A stretch of DNA of 64,000 bases, from contig JBGSJV010000125.1 in assembly GCA_041741535.1 (NCBI GenBank), positions 1 through 64,000 on the forward strand. Reading direction: 5' to 3'. A program made the translations under genes and the position numbers. Position 1 is the stretch's first letter. Every line of letters begins with the position of its first letter. The notes below the pieces were generated by a model, which was not told the origin of the DNA, ran no database searches, and saw only the letters and a program-made list of their open reading frames with translations. The DNA comes from M30B19 sp041741535. GTDB lineage: Bacteria > Planctomycetota > Planctomycetia > Pirellulales > Pirellulaceae. This document shows, piece by piece, positions 52,501 through 62,529 of this stretch.

Positions 52501-54318
52501 CTACTGCCCTCCGTTTTCCGTCGCTTGTCGTTGTCGCAATGGCTCTATGAATGGCCGCGCCCATTCCTTGTCACCGAACAGGTCAATCAATGATTGTCGA
52601 ATCTCTGCGGCCTGAGCGGGATCGGTTGCTTCTAAACGCTCCGCAGCCTCGATTCGCAAATTGATTTCGTTGGCTTTCGCGTCAACTTCCGGAATGGCTT
52701 GCTTCAAATACATGCGCCGATACACATCGGCCGCCGCCAAGCAACTCTCCACTCGCTCCGGCAAAGGTTCGCCACCCGCACGGTGAAACGTGATGAGCGT
52801 TTGCAATTCGGCCTGTTTGTCCCACTTCGACTCGTGATCGTCATCCGTCCACTTCAAGAATTGCTTTTCCAGTTCCGACAGATCTCGCTTGTTGATCGTC
52901 GACTTCAACGCCAAAGCATTGCGGAACTGAAACGCCTCCGCCTTCGCCTTGAGATCCTGGACTTCGGCGACGCGTTCATCGTCTGGATACTGCTCGAGAA
53001 AGGTATTGATCTGCCGAAGAACACCCATTGGCCGTTCTTGCGCGGGCTCGATCATCACCCACAGTTCGTCCGCGGTTCGCGGCCGCAACACTCGATCGTA
53101 GATCAAGTAGCTACTGACCGATAACAAGACCAACACTCCAACGGCCAAAGCCGCTGTGCCCCAAAACGACGGTTGCTCCGTCGCTTCCTGCTCGGTTACA
53201 CGCACTGCCCGCTCGAAATAGTCTTGCTCACGAATTACGCGATTGGCAGCCACTAACGACGGCAGCGACCCTTCTTCGCGCATCGTCTCGCCAACGCCTG
53301 AGTTCGGCCGCTGACCCGGTCCGGACTGTCGCCCAGTTTGAGGCCGAGTCGCCGTTCCACGGCCGGACGACTCCGCCGCTCGGCCACTACCGGTTGAACG
53401 CGCATCCACCATGGTCGGGTTCGAACCATCAATTGGTGCCACCACGACATCCACCTCATCGGCCAAGACCAGATTGGTCTCCATTTCCGCCCGCTCACGC
53501 AGGATCTCTAAGATCTCCGCCAACCGGGTGGCCACACTGCGGGCCGACTTCAAGCGATTCTCCGGTTGCTTTTTCAATAGCTTCTGAATCAGCAACCCCA
53601 GTTCTTCGGGTGCGTCTTTCGCGACACTGGTCAAAAACGGCGCCTTGGTCGTCACGACTTTTTCTAAAGTCTTTTGTGGCGAAGTACCAACAATCGGTGG
53701 CTTCCCTGTCGCCAACGCAAACAACACACCACCCAAACTGTATAAATCACTTTGAATGGTCGCTGGCTTGCCAACCGCTTGTTCAGGCGACATGAACTCG
53801 GCCGTCCCCAAGACGCCGGACATGGTCATTTGTTGGGCTCCAAATCGCTTGGCAATCCCGTAGTCCGCCAACTTGATCTGGCCATCATTGGAACGAATGA
53901 TATTGCCCGGCTTCAGGTCCCGATGAATTACTCCAATACTATGAGAGTAATGCAACGCTTCACAGACTTTGAGCCCAATCTCCACCGTCTCAATGTAGGT
54001 AAAGTGATAGCCCGCCTTTTGCATCGCATATAGACTTTTGCCTTCGACCAATTCCATCGCGAAGTAAAAGACATCATCCTGCTTGCCAAAACTCAAAAGC
54101 TGGACAATGTTGGGATGCTTCAATTCAATCAGTGTCTGGACTTCTTCTTGAAATCGCTCCAGAAACTGCAAATCACTCGCCAAGTCCGGCGCTAAGATTT
54201 TGACGGCGACTCGCTCACCCGTCTCCGGGTCAACGCCACGATAGACCGTCCCCATTCCACCACGGCCGAGTACCTCTTCCAATAAGTAAGGGCCCAGCTT
54301 CGACGGTATCATGCTCAT
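52501..54318 (-). CDS. Membrane Ser/Thr protein kinase
   Basis: A 605-residue Hanks-type kinase. It has GRGGMGTVYRG, VAVKIL, HRDLKPGN, and SPEQA. The DFG motif is DYG (LADYGIAKR), a tolerated change that keeps the Mg-binding Asp. The domain spans about 5-275. A Ser/Thr/Gly-rich linker follows, then one membrane helix (about 375-395, GTAALAVGVLVLLSVSSYLIY), then a helical C-terminal domain of ~210 residues. The start at 54318 follows a terminator, so it likely has its own promoter; an ATG at 54312 is also possible. Confidence 0.9.
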   Translation of the reverse strand: MSMIPSKLGPYLLEEVLGRGGMGTVYRGVDPETGERVAVKILAPDLASDLQFLERFQEEVQTLIELKHPNIVQLLSFGKQDDVFYFAMELVEGKSLYAMQKAGYHFTYIETVEIGLKVCEALHYSHSIGVIHRDLKPGNIIRSNDGQIKLADYGIAKRFGAQQMTMSGVLGTAEFMSPEQAVGKPATIQSDLYSLGGVLFALATGKPPIVGTSPQKTLEKVVTTKAPFLTSVAKDAPEELGLLIQKLLKKQPENRLKSARSVATRLAEILEILRERAEMETNLVLADEVDVVVAPIDGSNPTMVDARSTGSGRAAESSGRGTATRPQTGRQSGPGQRPNSGVGETMREEGSLPSLVAANRVIREQDYFERAVRVTEQEATEQPSFWGTAALAVGVLVLLSVSSYLIYDRVLRPRTADELWVMIEPAQERPMGVLRQINTFLEQYPDDERVAEVQDLKAKAEAFQFRNALALKSTINKRDLSELEKQFLKWTDDDHESKWDKQAELQTLITFHRAGGEPLPERVESCLAAADVYRRMYLKQAIPEVDAKANEINLRIEAAERLEATDPAQAAEIRQSLIDLFGDKEWARPFIEPLRQRQATENGGQ

Positions 54319-54333
54319 CCCGTTAGTGACGGA

Positions 54334-54370
54334 CAAAACACCGATCGCTCGCCAAGCAAACGATCGGTGT
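54334..54370 (-). terminator. Rho-independent terminator after pilC
   Basis: On the minus strand ACACCGATCG (54370-54361), a 13-base loop and CGATCGGTGT (54347-54338) form a 10-bp perfect stem, followed by TTTTG. It ends the pilus operon and lies just before the kinase gene start at 54318. Confidence 0.75.
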
Positions 54371-54403
54371 CGTAAAAAACATGGTCCGGCCGCTTTCGAC
54401 GTG

Positions 54404-55813
54404 TTAGCCGCCGGCTTTGGACGAAAGTTCCGTAATCATTTGAATCAAGGGCATGAACAGTGCTAACACAATAAAAAGCACAACCAAACCCAAGAACACA
54501 ATCAACATCGGCTCGATCAACTTCATCAACCCGTCGGTCAACGTCGTTACTTCTTCGTCGTAGTAGTCGGCAACTTTGTACATCATCCGATCTAATTCAC
54601 CGGTCTCTTCACCCACGTCAACCATGTTGACGACCAAATCTTCAATCACCGGCTTTTTGTGGAACATGTAATAAATGGCCGCACCCAAAACCGCCAAACC
54701 ACCAGCCGCCATCAACAACTCGTTCTGAAATTGTTGATTGAAAAATAGAACACAGAGCGGTGGAACGGAACACATGGCCATCCAAAAGAAGCAAGCAACC
54801 GGGTGAAATCCTGGCACCGAGTTTCGCTTCAATGGTCGAGCAATACTCTCACCTTCGCGAATCGCATCACTGACCCGATGAAAAACCTTTTCAAACATGG
54901 CATTGCCCGACGTCTCCCGAGTAATCGTCAGGCTCTCCAAGATAGGAACTCCGGAAGCAACCAAGGTTCCCAACGTCCGTGTCGTCCGCGCCAAGTTCGC
55001 CTTTTCTGCCAACTTGCCGAACAAAGGCAATTTTAAAATGTACAAATGCCAACCCATGCGTCCCGCCTTGAACCGACAGACCAAGGCGATAAACATGATC
55101 ACGGTAAATGGAATTAACGGGAACATGAACCATAGTCGCGTACACGTGTTGGTCACGTCCACCAACAGCGTGGTCACAAACGGCAAGTCCTTCATGCCGA
55201 ACTCGTCAAACATCTTCAAGAACTGTGGCACGATGTACAAAATAATCGCGGCCAAAATACCGAAGGTCACCAAAATCACCATTGCCGGATAAATCATCGC
55301 GCCAATGACTTTGTTTTTGAGCCGTTGCGACCGTTCTTTGAACTCGGCCAACCGCTGGAGAATGGCTTCTAAAGCACCACCCGCCTCGCCGGCTTTGATC
55401 ATGTTGACGTAGAGTCGATCAAATACCTTTGGCGACTTACCCATCGCTTCCGAAAGTGTGGAACCACCCTCAATCTCTTCACAAACATCAATAAGCGCAT
55501 TCTTCAAACCGCCCGGCTTCGCTTGAGCCTCTAAAATCTTGAGACTCCGCAAAATAGGCAAGCCAGCGTCCTGCAAAATCGACAATTGCCGAGTGAACGT
55601 CACGATCTTCTTACCGCCCGCCCCACCCAGAGCAAATGTCTTTCGACCACGTCCGCGTTTGGCCGCCGCCTTGGCCTTCTGAACACTGATTTTGGTGACG
55701 TAGTATCCCATCGACCGAATGGTCGCCTGGGCCTCGTCCTGATTAGTCGCGTCAATCACGTCCCGAATCGGTTGACCAAGCGCATCGTAAGCTTCAAACT
55801 GAAAAGTAGGCAT
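54404..55813 (-). CDS. pilC: Type IV pilus / type II secretion inner-membrane platform protein
   Basis: A 469-residue PilC/GspF protein. It has two T2SSF domains (PF00482): around 75-200 (FTRQLSILQDAGLPILRSL) and 270-395 (LARTTRTLGTLVASGVPIL). Three or more membrane helices include MIYPAMVILVTFGILAAIIL and a C-terminal MLIVFLGLVVLFIVLALFMP. It is the platform that the ATPases PilB and PilT drive. An Ala/Lys-rich patch near 45-60 is unusual but not disruptive. It is the last gene of the pilus motor run and is followed by a terminator. Confidence 0.93.
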   Translation of the reverse strand: MPTFQFEAYDALGQPIRDVIDATNQDEAQATIRSMGYYVTKISVQKAKAAAKRGRGRKTFALGGAGGKKIVTFTRQLSILQDAGLPILRSLKILEAQAKPGGLKNALIDVCEEIEGGSTLSEAMGKSPKVFDRLYVNMIKAGEAGGALEAILQRLAEFKERSQRLKNKVIGAMIYPAMVILVTFGILAAIILYIVPQFLKMFDEFGMKDLPFVTTLLVDVTNTCTRLWFMFPLIPFTVIMFIALVCRFKAGRMGWHLYILKLPLFGKLAEKANLARTTRTLGTLVASGVPILESLTITRETSGNAMFEKVFHRVSDAIREGESIARPLKRNSVPGFHPVACFFWMAMCSVPPLCVLFFNQQFQNELLMAAGGLAVLGAAIYYMFHKKPVIEDLVVNMVDVGEETGELDRMMYKVADYYDEEVTTLTDGLMKLIEPMLIVFLGLVVLFIVLALFMPLIQMITELSSKAGG

Positions 55814-55906
55814 TGCACCGTTCCATTGGAAATAGACAGTCCACCGTCGTCGCCCTAAATTCTAACGCCCTCACCCGTTTTTTGCACGGCTAATTTTCAT
55901 TTTTTT

Positions 55907-57625
55907 CTAGGCATCCAAGATCGTCTCCCGGATAACCTCGTCCGCAGTCGTCAAACCTTGCGTCAAGAAATCCATCCCGATGTCCCGCAGCGGCCGCATT
56001 CCGTGCTTTTTGGCAATCTTACGCAACTTATCAGCCGACGCTCCTTCCATGATCAGTTCACGCAACTCGTCGTTCATGATCATCAGTTCGAAAAGCCCAA
56101 TCCGACCCTTGAAACCCGTCCCATTGCAGGCATTGCAACCAGCCCCTCGGTAGGTCTTTTGCCCCTTCAAATCTTCCTTCTTGAGCTCCAATTCCCACAA
56201 CTGGAGTTCGGTGAAGTCCGTCTGCTCGCGACATTCCGTGCAAATCCGCCGGACCAATCGCTGCGCCAAAATCGCCTCAACCGTGGCCGTGATCATGAAC
56301 GGCGGCACCCCCATATCCTTCAATCGGGTGATGGTCGACGGCGCGTCGTTGGTGTGCAACGTGCTAAACACCGTGTGTCCGGTCAGAGACGCTTGAATGG
56401 CAATCTCGGCCGTTTCCAAGTCCCGAATCTCACCGACCAAAATCTTGTCGGGATCCTGACGCAAGATCGCGCGTAAACACGAAGCAAACGTCACGCCGAT
56501 GTCGTGGTCGATCGGAATCTGGATAATTCCCTCAATGTCGTATTCGACCGGATCTTCGGTCGTGATCAACTTGTCTTCGATCGTATTGAGTTCGCTAAGC
56601 GCCGAGTACAACGTGGTTGTCTTGCCCGAACCCGTCGGGCCGGTCACCAAGATGATTCCATTCGGTTTTCCCATCACCGTCCGGAACTCGCTCAAGGTTT
56701 GCTCATTCATCCCCACCTTGGTGAGGTCCAACGAAACCACGGAACGATCCAGCACCCGCATGACGACGCTTTCGCCAAACAACGTCGGCAACACGCTCAC
56801 CCGCAAGTCCACGGGGTGACCACCGACCGTCAATTCAATCCGACCGTCTTGCGGCATACGCCGCTCCGCAATGTCCAAGTTGGCCATCACTTTGACGCGC
56901 GTCGTAATCGCAAACGCCAAGTGTCTCGGCGGTGGCACCATTTCATACAACACACCGTCCGCTTTGATGCGAATGCGGAACTCGTCCTCAAACGGCTCCA
57001 AGTGAATGTCGCTCGCGTGATCCTTGATCGCCAACAACAACACCATGTTCAAAAGCTTACGAACCGGCGCACTTTCCACCAACTCATTGACGTCGGTCAA
57101 GTTGATGGGGCCACCTGACGACAACTCCTCAACCGCCTTTTTCAAATCATTGTCCGAATTCAATTCGGCAACAATCTTGTCCATGCTTTCGATTTCGTCG
57201 TTGAAAAACTTATCAAGCGTCTTCTTGATCTGCGCTTCCGAACTGACAACCAACCGAATCTCGTAACCCAAGAATCGCCGCAATTCGTCGCGAATGCTCA
57301 AGTTTTGCGGATCACACGTCGACAGCACCAACGTGCCACTGTCCAACTGCAAAGGAATCACTCGGTACATCTGCGCCATCGCGTCGGTCACCAAGTTCTT
57401 GACTTCCGGCTTCAGCACCAAACCTTCCAAGTCAAAAGTCTTTAACCGAAACTGTTCGGCCAAGGCACTGACCAAATGCTCCTCTTCGATCAAGCCCATG
57501 TCCTGGGCGATCTTGCCCAGCAATTGGCCTGGGTGTTGTGCCTGCTCTTCCAGCAACATTTCCAACTGCTCGTCAGAAATGTAACCCATGTCGACAAAAA
57601 TTTGCCCGATACGCCGAATTGCCAT
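55907..57625 (-). CDS. PilB/GspE-type assembly ATPase (first)
   Basis: A 572-residue hexameric ATPase. An N-terminal MshEN/GspE-N domain (about 1-150) precedes the motor with the Walker A GPTGSGKTTT, Asp box (ITTEDPVEYD), Walker B (ILVGEIRDLET) and His box (STLHTNDAPST). A zinc site is formed by CTEC and CNAC. It powers pilus extension or secretion. With the gene at 58888-60624, it makes a duplicated ATPase set around pilT. Confidence 0.93.
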   Translation of the reverse strand: MAIRRIGQIFVDMGYISDEQLEMLLEEQAQHPGQLLGKIAQDMGLIEEEHLVSALAEQFRLKTFDLEGLVLKPEVKNLVTDAMAQMYRVIPLQLDSGTLVLSTCDPQNLSIRDELRRFLGYEIRLVVSSEAQIKKTLDKFFNDEIESMDKIVAELNSDNDLKKAVEELSSGGPINLTDVNELVESAPVRKLLNMVLLLAIKDHASDIHLEPFEDEFRIRIKADGVLYEMVPPPRHLAFAITTRVKVMANLDIAERRMPQDGRIELTVGGHPVDLRVSVLPTLFGESVVMRVLDRSVVSLDLTKVGMNEQTLSEFRTVMGKPNGIILVTGPTGSGKTTTLYSALSELNTIEDKLITTEDPVEYDIEGIIQIPIDHDIGVTFASCLRAILRQDPDKILVGEIRDLETAEIAIQASLTGHTVFSTLHTNDAPSTITRLKDMGVPPFMITATVEAILAQRLVRRICTECREQTDFTELQLWELELKKEDLKGQKTYRGAGCNACNGTGFKGRIGLFELMIMNDELRELIMEGASADKLRKIAKKHGMRPLRDIGMDFLTQGLTTADEVIRETILDA

Positions 57626-57722
57626 CTGGTTTTAACCTCTATGACTTGGTGCCGACCGAAAAAGGGACGTCCTTTTCCATAGCGGCCAAAATTGCAGCCG
57701 CAGCGACGCGAACACGAACCGC

Positions 57723-58817
57723 CTATTGGGGAACCTGACCTTCGTCCATCATCCGCCGCGCATTTGCGATCCGCCGAGCCAGTGAATCAGGATCCTGAGC
57801 CTTGCCCAAACAATCTTCCATCGTGACATTTCGCTCGATCCAATGATTGAACAACGAATCGTCCATCAATTGCATTCCAAACTTCGATCCCGTTTGAATT
57901 GCCGAATTGATTCGGAACGTCTTATTTTCCCGAATCAGGTTGGCCACAGCCGGCGTAACGATCAACGTCTCGTAGGCAGCCACCCGACCCCCGCCAATCT
58001 TGGGCAACAAGGTCTGAGCCAAAACCCCGAGCAAAGCGGTCGACAACTGAGTCCGAATCTGATCCTGCAAGTTCCCAGGAAACGCGTCGATGATGCGGTT
58101 GACCGTGCCCTGCGCACTGTTCGTGTGCAACGTCCCAAACACCACGTGACCGGTTTCGGCCGCCGTAATCGCAGCTTCGATCGTCTCCAAGTCACGCATT
58201 TCGCCCACCAGAATCACGTCCGGATCCTGACGCAACGCGCGACGAATGGCTTCCGAAAAACTGGGCACGTCCACACCCACTTCGCGTTGATTGACCGTCG
58301 ACTTCTTGTGGTAATGAAAGAACTCGATCGGGTCTTCAATCGTGATGATGTGATGGTCCACGGTTTCATTCAGAAAGTTGACCAAACTGGCCAACGTCGT
58401 ACTTTTCCCCGAGCCCGTCGGACCAGTCACCAAGAACAACCCGCGGGGACGCATGACCAATTTTTTCAAAGTATCCGGCAAACCCAACTGCTCGGGAGTG
58501 AGCATGTTGGTCGGAATCTGCCGCAATACCATCGAGATATTGCCGCGTTGTTTGAAAATAGAAACGCGAAACCGAGCCTTGTCGCCAAACGCAAACCCAA
58601 AGTCCGAACCGCCCGCCTCTTGTAGTTCCCTTTGACAACGATCCGGGGAAATACTCTTCATTAGAGCAACCGTGTCCTCAGGCTCCAGGACCTTGGTCTC
58701 CAATTTCCGCAATCGTCCATGCAAACGAAACACCGGCGGTTGCCCGACCGTGATGTGAATATCGCTCGCACCTTGCTTGACGCACGCTTCCAATAACTTA
58801 TCAATTAAAACTGCCAT
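57723..58817 (-). CDS. pilT: PilT-type retraction ATPase
   Basis: A 364-residue PilT ATPase. The core has GPTGSGKSTT (Walker A), ITIEDPIEF (Asp box), VILVGEMRDLET (Walker B) and VFGTLHTNSAQ (His box). No N-terminal GspE domain and no zinc cysteines, as in PilT. The end AGREGFY-type AIRE motif is not clearly seen. It retracts pili and so implies twitching or DNA uptake. It lies between two PilB-type genes. Confidence 0.93.
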   Translation of the reverse strand: MAVLIDKLLEACVKQGASDIHITVGQPPVFRLHGRLRKLETKVLEPEDTVALMKSISPDRCQRELQEAGGSDFGFAFGDKARFRVSIFKQRGNISMVLRQIPTNMLTPEQLGLPDTLKKLVMRPRGLFLVTGPTGSGKSTTLASLVNFLNETVDHHIITIEDPIEFFHYHKKSTVNQREVGVDVPSFSEAIRRALRQDPDVILVGEMRDLETIEAAITAAETGHVVFGTLHTNSAQGTVNRIIDAFPGNLQDQIRTQLSTALLGVLAQTLLPKIGGGRVAAYETLIVTPAVANLIRENKTFRINSAIQTGSKFGMQLMDDSLFNHWIERNVTMEDCLGKAQDPDSLARRIANARRMMDEGQVPQ

Positions 58818-58887
58818 GTGCCTCGGTTTCCGTTCTTCGGTTTACTTCCCAATTGCCAAAACTGCCAATGACGACCACGCTGAACAT

Positions 58888-60624
58888 TTAGGTTCGGAAC
58901 GTATCTTGCTCGGTGCGTTTGGCCACTCGGTAGACTTCTTCAATCGTCGTGATTCCCCGCATCACTTTCTTGATCCCATCAATGTACAACGTGTCCATTC
59001 CCGCCGTGATCGCATGGCGGCGAATTTCCGTCGTCGACGCATTCGCAAAAATCAATTCGCGGATCTTCGAGTCGATCATCAGAATCTCATGAATTCCAAT
59101 CCGACCCTTGTAGCCCGTCTTCTGGCAAGTGTTGCAGCCTTTGCCTTTCATGAAGGTGGCCGTTTCTTTCATCGCCGGCGTAATACCCGCCTCCTGCAAT
59201 TGATAGTCTTGCGGCATGTACCGAACCTTGCACTTCGGACAAACCGTGCGAATCAACCGCTGTGCCAAAATCGCCACCACGGAACTGGCCACCAAATAAC
59301 CAGGCACGCCCATATCCACCATGCGAGAAATCGCACTAGGAGCGTCGTTCGTATGCAACGTACTGAACACCAAGTGACCCGTCAACGAAGCCTGAATCCC
59401 CATCGAAGCCGTTTCCGCGTCTCGCATCTCACCCACCAAAATCACGTTGGGCGCTTGTCGCAACATCGAGCGAATGATGCGCGCAAAGTCCAAACCAATC
59501 GAGTGCTTGACTTCCACTTGATTGATGCCGGGCAGGTAATACTCCACCGGATCTTCGGCGGTAATGATCTTCTTGTCAGGACGATTGATCGAGTTCAATG
59601 CCGAATACAATGTGGTCGTCTTGCCCGAACCCGTCGGACCCGTGACCAAAACAATGCCATTCGGTCGCTTGAGCAACTGCTGGAACTTGACAAACACATC
59701 GTCCATCAGACCCAACTGACGAATACCAATCTTGATATTGTCCTTATCCAACAAGCGCATCACGGCCGATTGCCCGTGATTGGTCGGAATAATACTGACC
59801 CGCAAGTCAAGCTCTTTTTCGCCCACGGTGACCTTGATTCGACCGTCCTGCGGACGCCGTCGCTCCGCAATATCGATTGAAGCCAACACCTTCACGCGAG
59901 AAACTATCGCGCCCAATTGACGGCGTGGCAGCGAATCTCGCTCATGCAACATACCGTCGATACGATAACGGATCCGCACGCGATGTTCGAACGGCTCGAT
60001 GTGAATATCCGAAGCCCGCAATTGAACGGCTTCCGTGATCATCATTTGCACCAACCGCACAATCGGAGCGGTGTTCTCGTCGGTACCGTCCTCGCGAGTT
60101 GTCGTCTTGGAGTCATCCACCGTTTCGGTGAAGTCAATCGCCGTGTCGGTGAATTCTTGCAGAATCGAGTCCGCCGACTGACCGTCGATCTGCCCGTACA
60201 CTCGATTGATCGTCGCAAAGATTGACGAACGACTCGCCAATGAGATCACAACGTCACGGTTCAAAATAAATCGTAACTTCTCCAGCGTATCCATGTCGTT
60301 TGGATTGCTAATCGCAATCCGCAGCCGGCCGTCAACTTCCGCGATCGGCACCACGGCATTTTCGCGGGCGACCGTTTCCGGCATTAGCTCGATAACGCTT
60401 TCCGGAATGTCCACCTCATCCAAATCAACCGATTCAACGCGATGAGCCGCCGCCAAACACTTGATCAGTTCATCTTCGGAAGCATAGCCTAATTTGATGA
60501 CGGCTTCCGTCAAAGCCAACTTGGATTCGCGCGACAATTGTTCGGCCTCGGCCAACTGGTCTTTGGTCAAGGTTTTTGTCTTCACCAAAGCCGCGCGAAA
60601 GTTATTGTCAGAACCGTACGCCAT
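58888..60624 (-). CDS. PilB/GspE-type assembly ATPase (second)
   Basis: A 578-residue ATPase. It has an N-terminal GspE-N domain (about 1-150), then GPTGSGKTTTLYSAL (Walker A), EDPVEYYLPG, VILVGEMRDAET (Walker B) and STLHTNDAPS, with zinc motifs CPKC and CNTC. It resembles the gene at 55907-57625 over its whole length but is clearly diverged. Two ATPases may serve pilus assembly and a separate secretion machine. It is the first gene of the run, and a weak promoter candidate lies upstream. Confidence 0.93.
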   Translation of the reverse strand: MAYGSDNNFRAALVKTKTLTKDQLAEAEQLSRESKLALTEAVIKLGYASEDELIKCLAAAHRVESVDLDEVDIPESVIELMPETVARENAVVPIAEVDGRLRIAISNPNDMDTLEKLRFILNRDVVISLASRSSIFATINRVYGQIDGQSADSILQEFTDTAIDFTETVDDSKTTTREDGTDENTAPIVRLVQMMITEAVQLRASDIHIEPFEHRVRIRYRIDGMLHERDSLPRRQLGAIVSRVKVLASIDIAERRRPQDGRIKVTVGEKELDLRVSIIPTNHGQSAVMRLLDKDNIKIGIRQLGLMDDVFVKFQQLLKRPNGIVLVTGPTGSGKTTTLYSALNSINRPDKKIITAEDPVEYYLPGINQVEVKHSIGLDFARIIRSMLRQAPNVILVGEMRDAETASMGIQASLTGHLVFSTLHTNDAPSAISRMVDMGVPGYLVASSVVAILAQRLIRTVCPKCKVRYMPQDYQLQEAGITPAMKETATFMKGKGCNTCQKTGYKGRIGIHEILMIDSKIRELIFANASTTEIRRHAITAGMDTLYIDGIKKVMRGITTIEEVYRVAKRTEQDTFRT

Positions 60625-60704
60625 TGTTGCTTCTTACTCCAAGTCCTCGACGGACCAATCGACCTTAGGCAAAACTGCTGTTTGACAAGTTTGCGTCCGC
60701 AACC

Positions 60705-60735
60705 TTTATCATGGACAACCGCCCCGTTTTGTCAA
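60705..60735 (-). promoter_or_regulatory. Candidate promoter for the pilus motor genes
   Basis: On the minus strand TTGACA (60735-60730) is perfect, and after 18-19 bp there is TGATAA or GATAAA (60711-60705). It lies about 80 bp before the first PilB-type gene. Confidence 0.35.
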
Positions 60736-60831
60736 TGAATTTCAGACGCTGCAGCCCCAAACGCCCCAACTTCGAATTTTCGACCCCACGTGCCCGACAT
60801 TCTACTCGATCTTCACGCGCGATTGTACCGA

Positions 60832-61719
60832 TTACGCAGGAATAATCGTCCAACGCTGGGCACCCGATACCAAACCGACGGTCGCCGCACGCCGACGCAA
60901 CTCGTTCAACGCAGCCAATCCGTCGTCGCCCAAGTCTTCCGTCCAGCGATTCACATAGAGATCCACATGGGACCACAAGACGGCTTCGTCGTATTCTTGT
61001 GCATGTCGTTGCATCATCGGCAACGCCAGCTCTCGATGGGCCAAAGCGTCCCGTACCGACGCTTGAATCAAGCGACTGATCCGCCCCAACACGTCCGTCC
61101 CCAAATCCAACCGACCTAAAATCCCACCCAACGGTAACGGAGCCCGCGTCTCCCGCTCCCAACGCTCGCCCAAGTCTTCAACCAACCCGAGCCCCTGCTG
61201 CTGGTAGGTAAAGCGCCCCTCATGAATACACACCCCATAGTCGGCATCCCCAGCCAGCAAAGCCGGAGCAATCTCTGAAAACACCACCTGCTGGACTCGG
61301 CCCACATCGCCGTGGAACAGGCGATACAACAAGTAGGCCGTTGTGTCTCGACCCGGACACAAGACGCGAGATTCCTCCGAAGGCGGAGGTACACTGCTCC
61401 CCTCCCAATTTTTGCTCCCCCCGTCCTGAATCCGTACAAGTTCACGGAGTCCCGGTCGAGCCAAAAGTAGTGGCCCATTACCAAACCCCAAAGCCGCCCC
61501 GGCGGCAAACACACCATACCGATCCGACAATTTCAACGCCGCGTGAAAACTCGCTTTGCCAACATCCAATTCGTCCGCATGCAAACGTTCGTTCAATTCC
61601 TGCACGTCCAGCAAACAGAATTCGAAATCGATGCCGTTCGTTTCCAGTCGTCGCGTTAACAAGGGGAAGAACGAAAAGGTATCGTTCGGACAGGTCGATA
61701 TTCCAATCCGAATCTTCAT
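60832..61719 (-). CDS. mqnD: 1,4-dihydroxy-6-naphthoate synthase
   Basis: A 295-residue enzyme of the futalosine route to menaquinone. The N-terminal STCPNDTFSFFPL is the MqnD hallmark, and DVGKASFHAAL follows as in the family. It is periplasmic-binding-protein-like in fold and converts cyclic de-hypoxanthine futalosine to the naphthoate. Its ATG overlaps the mqnB stop (ATGA), so the two steps are coupled. It has an odd proline-rich insertion around 112-127 (SKNWEGSSVPPPSEESR). Confidence 0.9.
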   Translation of the reverse strand: MKIRIGISTCPNDTFSFFPLLTRRLETNGIDFEFCLLDVQELNERLHADELDVGKASFHAALKLSDRYGVFAAGAALGFGNGPLLLARPGLRELVRIQDGGSKNWEGSSVPPPSEESRVLCPGRDTTAYLLYRLFHGDVGRVQQVVFSEIAPALLAGDADYGVCIHEGRFTYQQQGLGLVEDLGERWERETRAPLPLGGILGRLDLGTDVLGRISRLIQASVRDALAHRELALPMMQRHAQEYDEAVLWSHVDLYVNRWTEDLGDDGLAALNELRRRAATVGLVSGAQRWTIIPA

Positions 61720-62402
61720 ACGCTCTTCCTAACCACAAGCTGCGCTAAACTGTCCATGGCTCGGTCGATCTGCCAGTTCGCAAATTCTCGATCGCCCACC
61801 TCGTTCGTCAGCCCACGCCAGATCGAACAACGAACACCCACCAATTTACAGGCCAAGGCCACGGAAAATCCTTCCATATCCTCGACCGCGACGCCCGGGA
61901 ACTGCCGTTGTCTGTTCAAGGCCGTTTCTCGCGATCCACTCGCAACACCAACGGTCAACAAGCGAGCTCCCGCAGCAAACTCCAACTCCAACTCTTGGGA
62001 CACCGCAAATTGCAACTCTCCCCGAGGCACCATCAACCCGTGCGGCACTTGGGGAAACCCCAATTCGCTCGGCAGCTGCCACTTGCCAACCGCCAAGGTG
62101 GCCTCGCCCCGACGCTGGGCTCCTACCGTATCGGTTACAACGTGCCCAATCTCCACCGCCGTTCCAACGGGTGCCACGACCGGATCAAAGGAACCGCCAA
62201 TCCCCAGTAATATGACCTCGTTGGGCTGCTCGTGCTCCAACAACTGAGCGGTGACGATGCCGGCCGCGATGGGTCCAAACCCGCATAAGCGGATCTCAGG
62301 CGCCACACGTTCCGGGATGTTCATTCGCCACCGTGATAAAAACCGCTGCCGCTCCAATTCCGTCGGCATCAGCCATAGTATCGGCGATCGAAAATCAGAC
62401 AT
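61716..62402 (-). CDS. mqnB: Futalosine hydrolase
   Basis: A 228-residue nucleoside phosphorylase-like protein (MTA/SAH nucleosidase superfamily). It removes hypoxanthine from futalosine in menaquinone synthesis. It shows LCGFGPIAAGIVTA near the start, LLTVGVASGSRE, VEDMEGFSVALAC (the purine-binding Glu-Met-Glu type motif) and RGLTNEVGDRE. The ATG at 62402 has GGAG 9 bases upstream; a longer frame to 62525 lacks support. Confidence 0.88.
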   Translation of the reverse strand: MSDFRSPILWLMPTELERQRFLSRWRMNIPERVAPEIRLCGFGPIAAGIVTAQLLEHEQPNEVILLGIGGSFDPVVAPVGTAVEIGHVVTDTVGAQRRGEATLAVGKWQLPSELGFPQVPHGLMVPRGELQFAVSQELELEFAAGARLLTVGVASGSRETALNRQRQFPGVAVEDMEGFSVALACKLVGVRCSIWRGLTNEVGDREFANWQIDRAMDSLAQLVVRKSV

Positions 62403-62529
62403 AGAGAAGTCTCCGGCACTCTGGTGTTGGGACACGCCACGAATTGACGCTTGACCTCGTAGCGACGCTCGCCAGAGCGTGTTTGCTTTCCGCCCCGCAC
62501 CAAGCTCTTCTACCCCAAATACCACTCGG

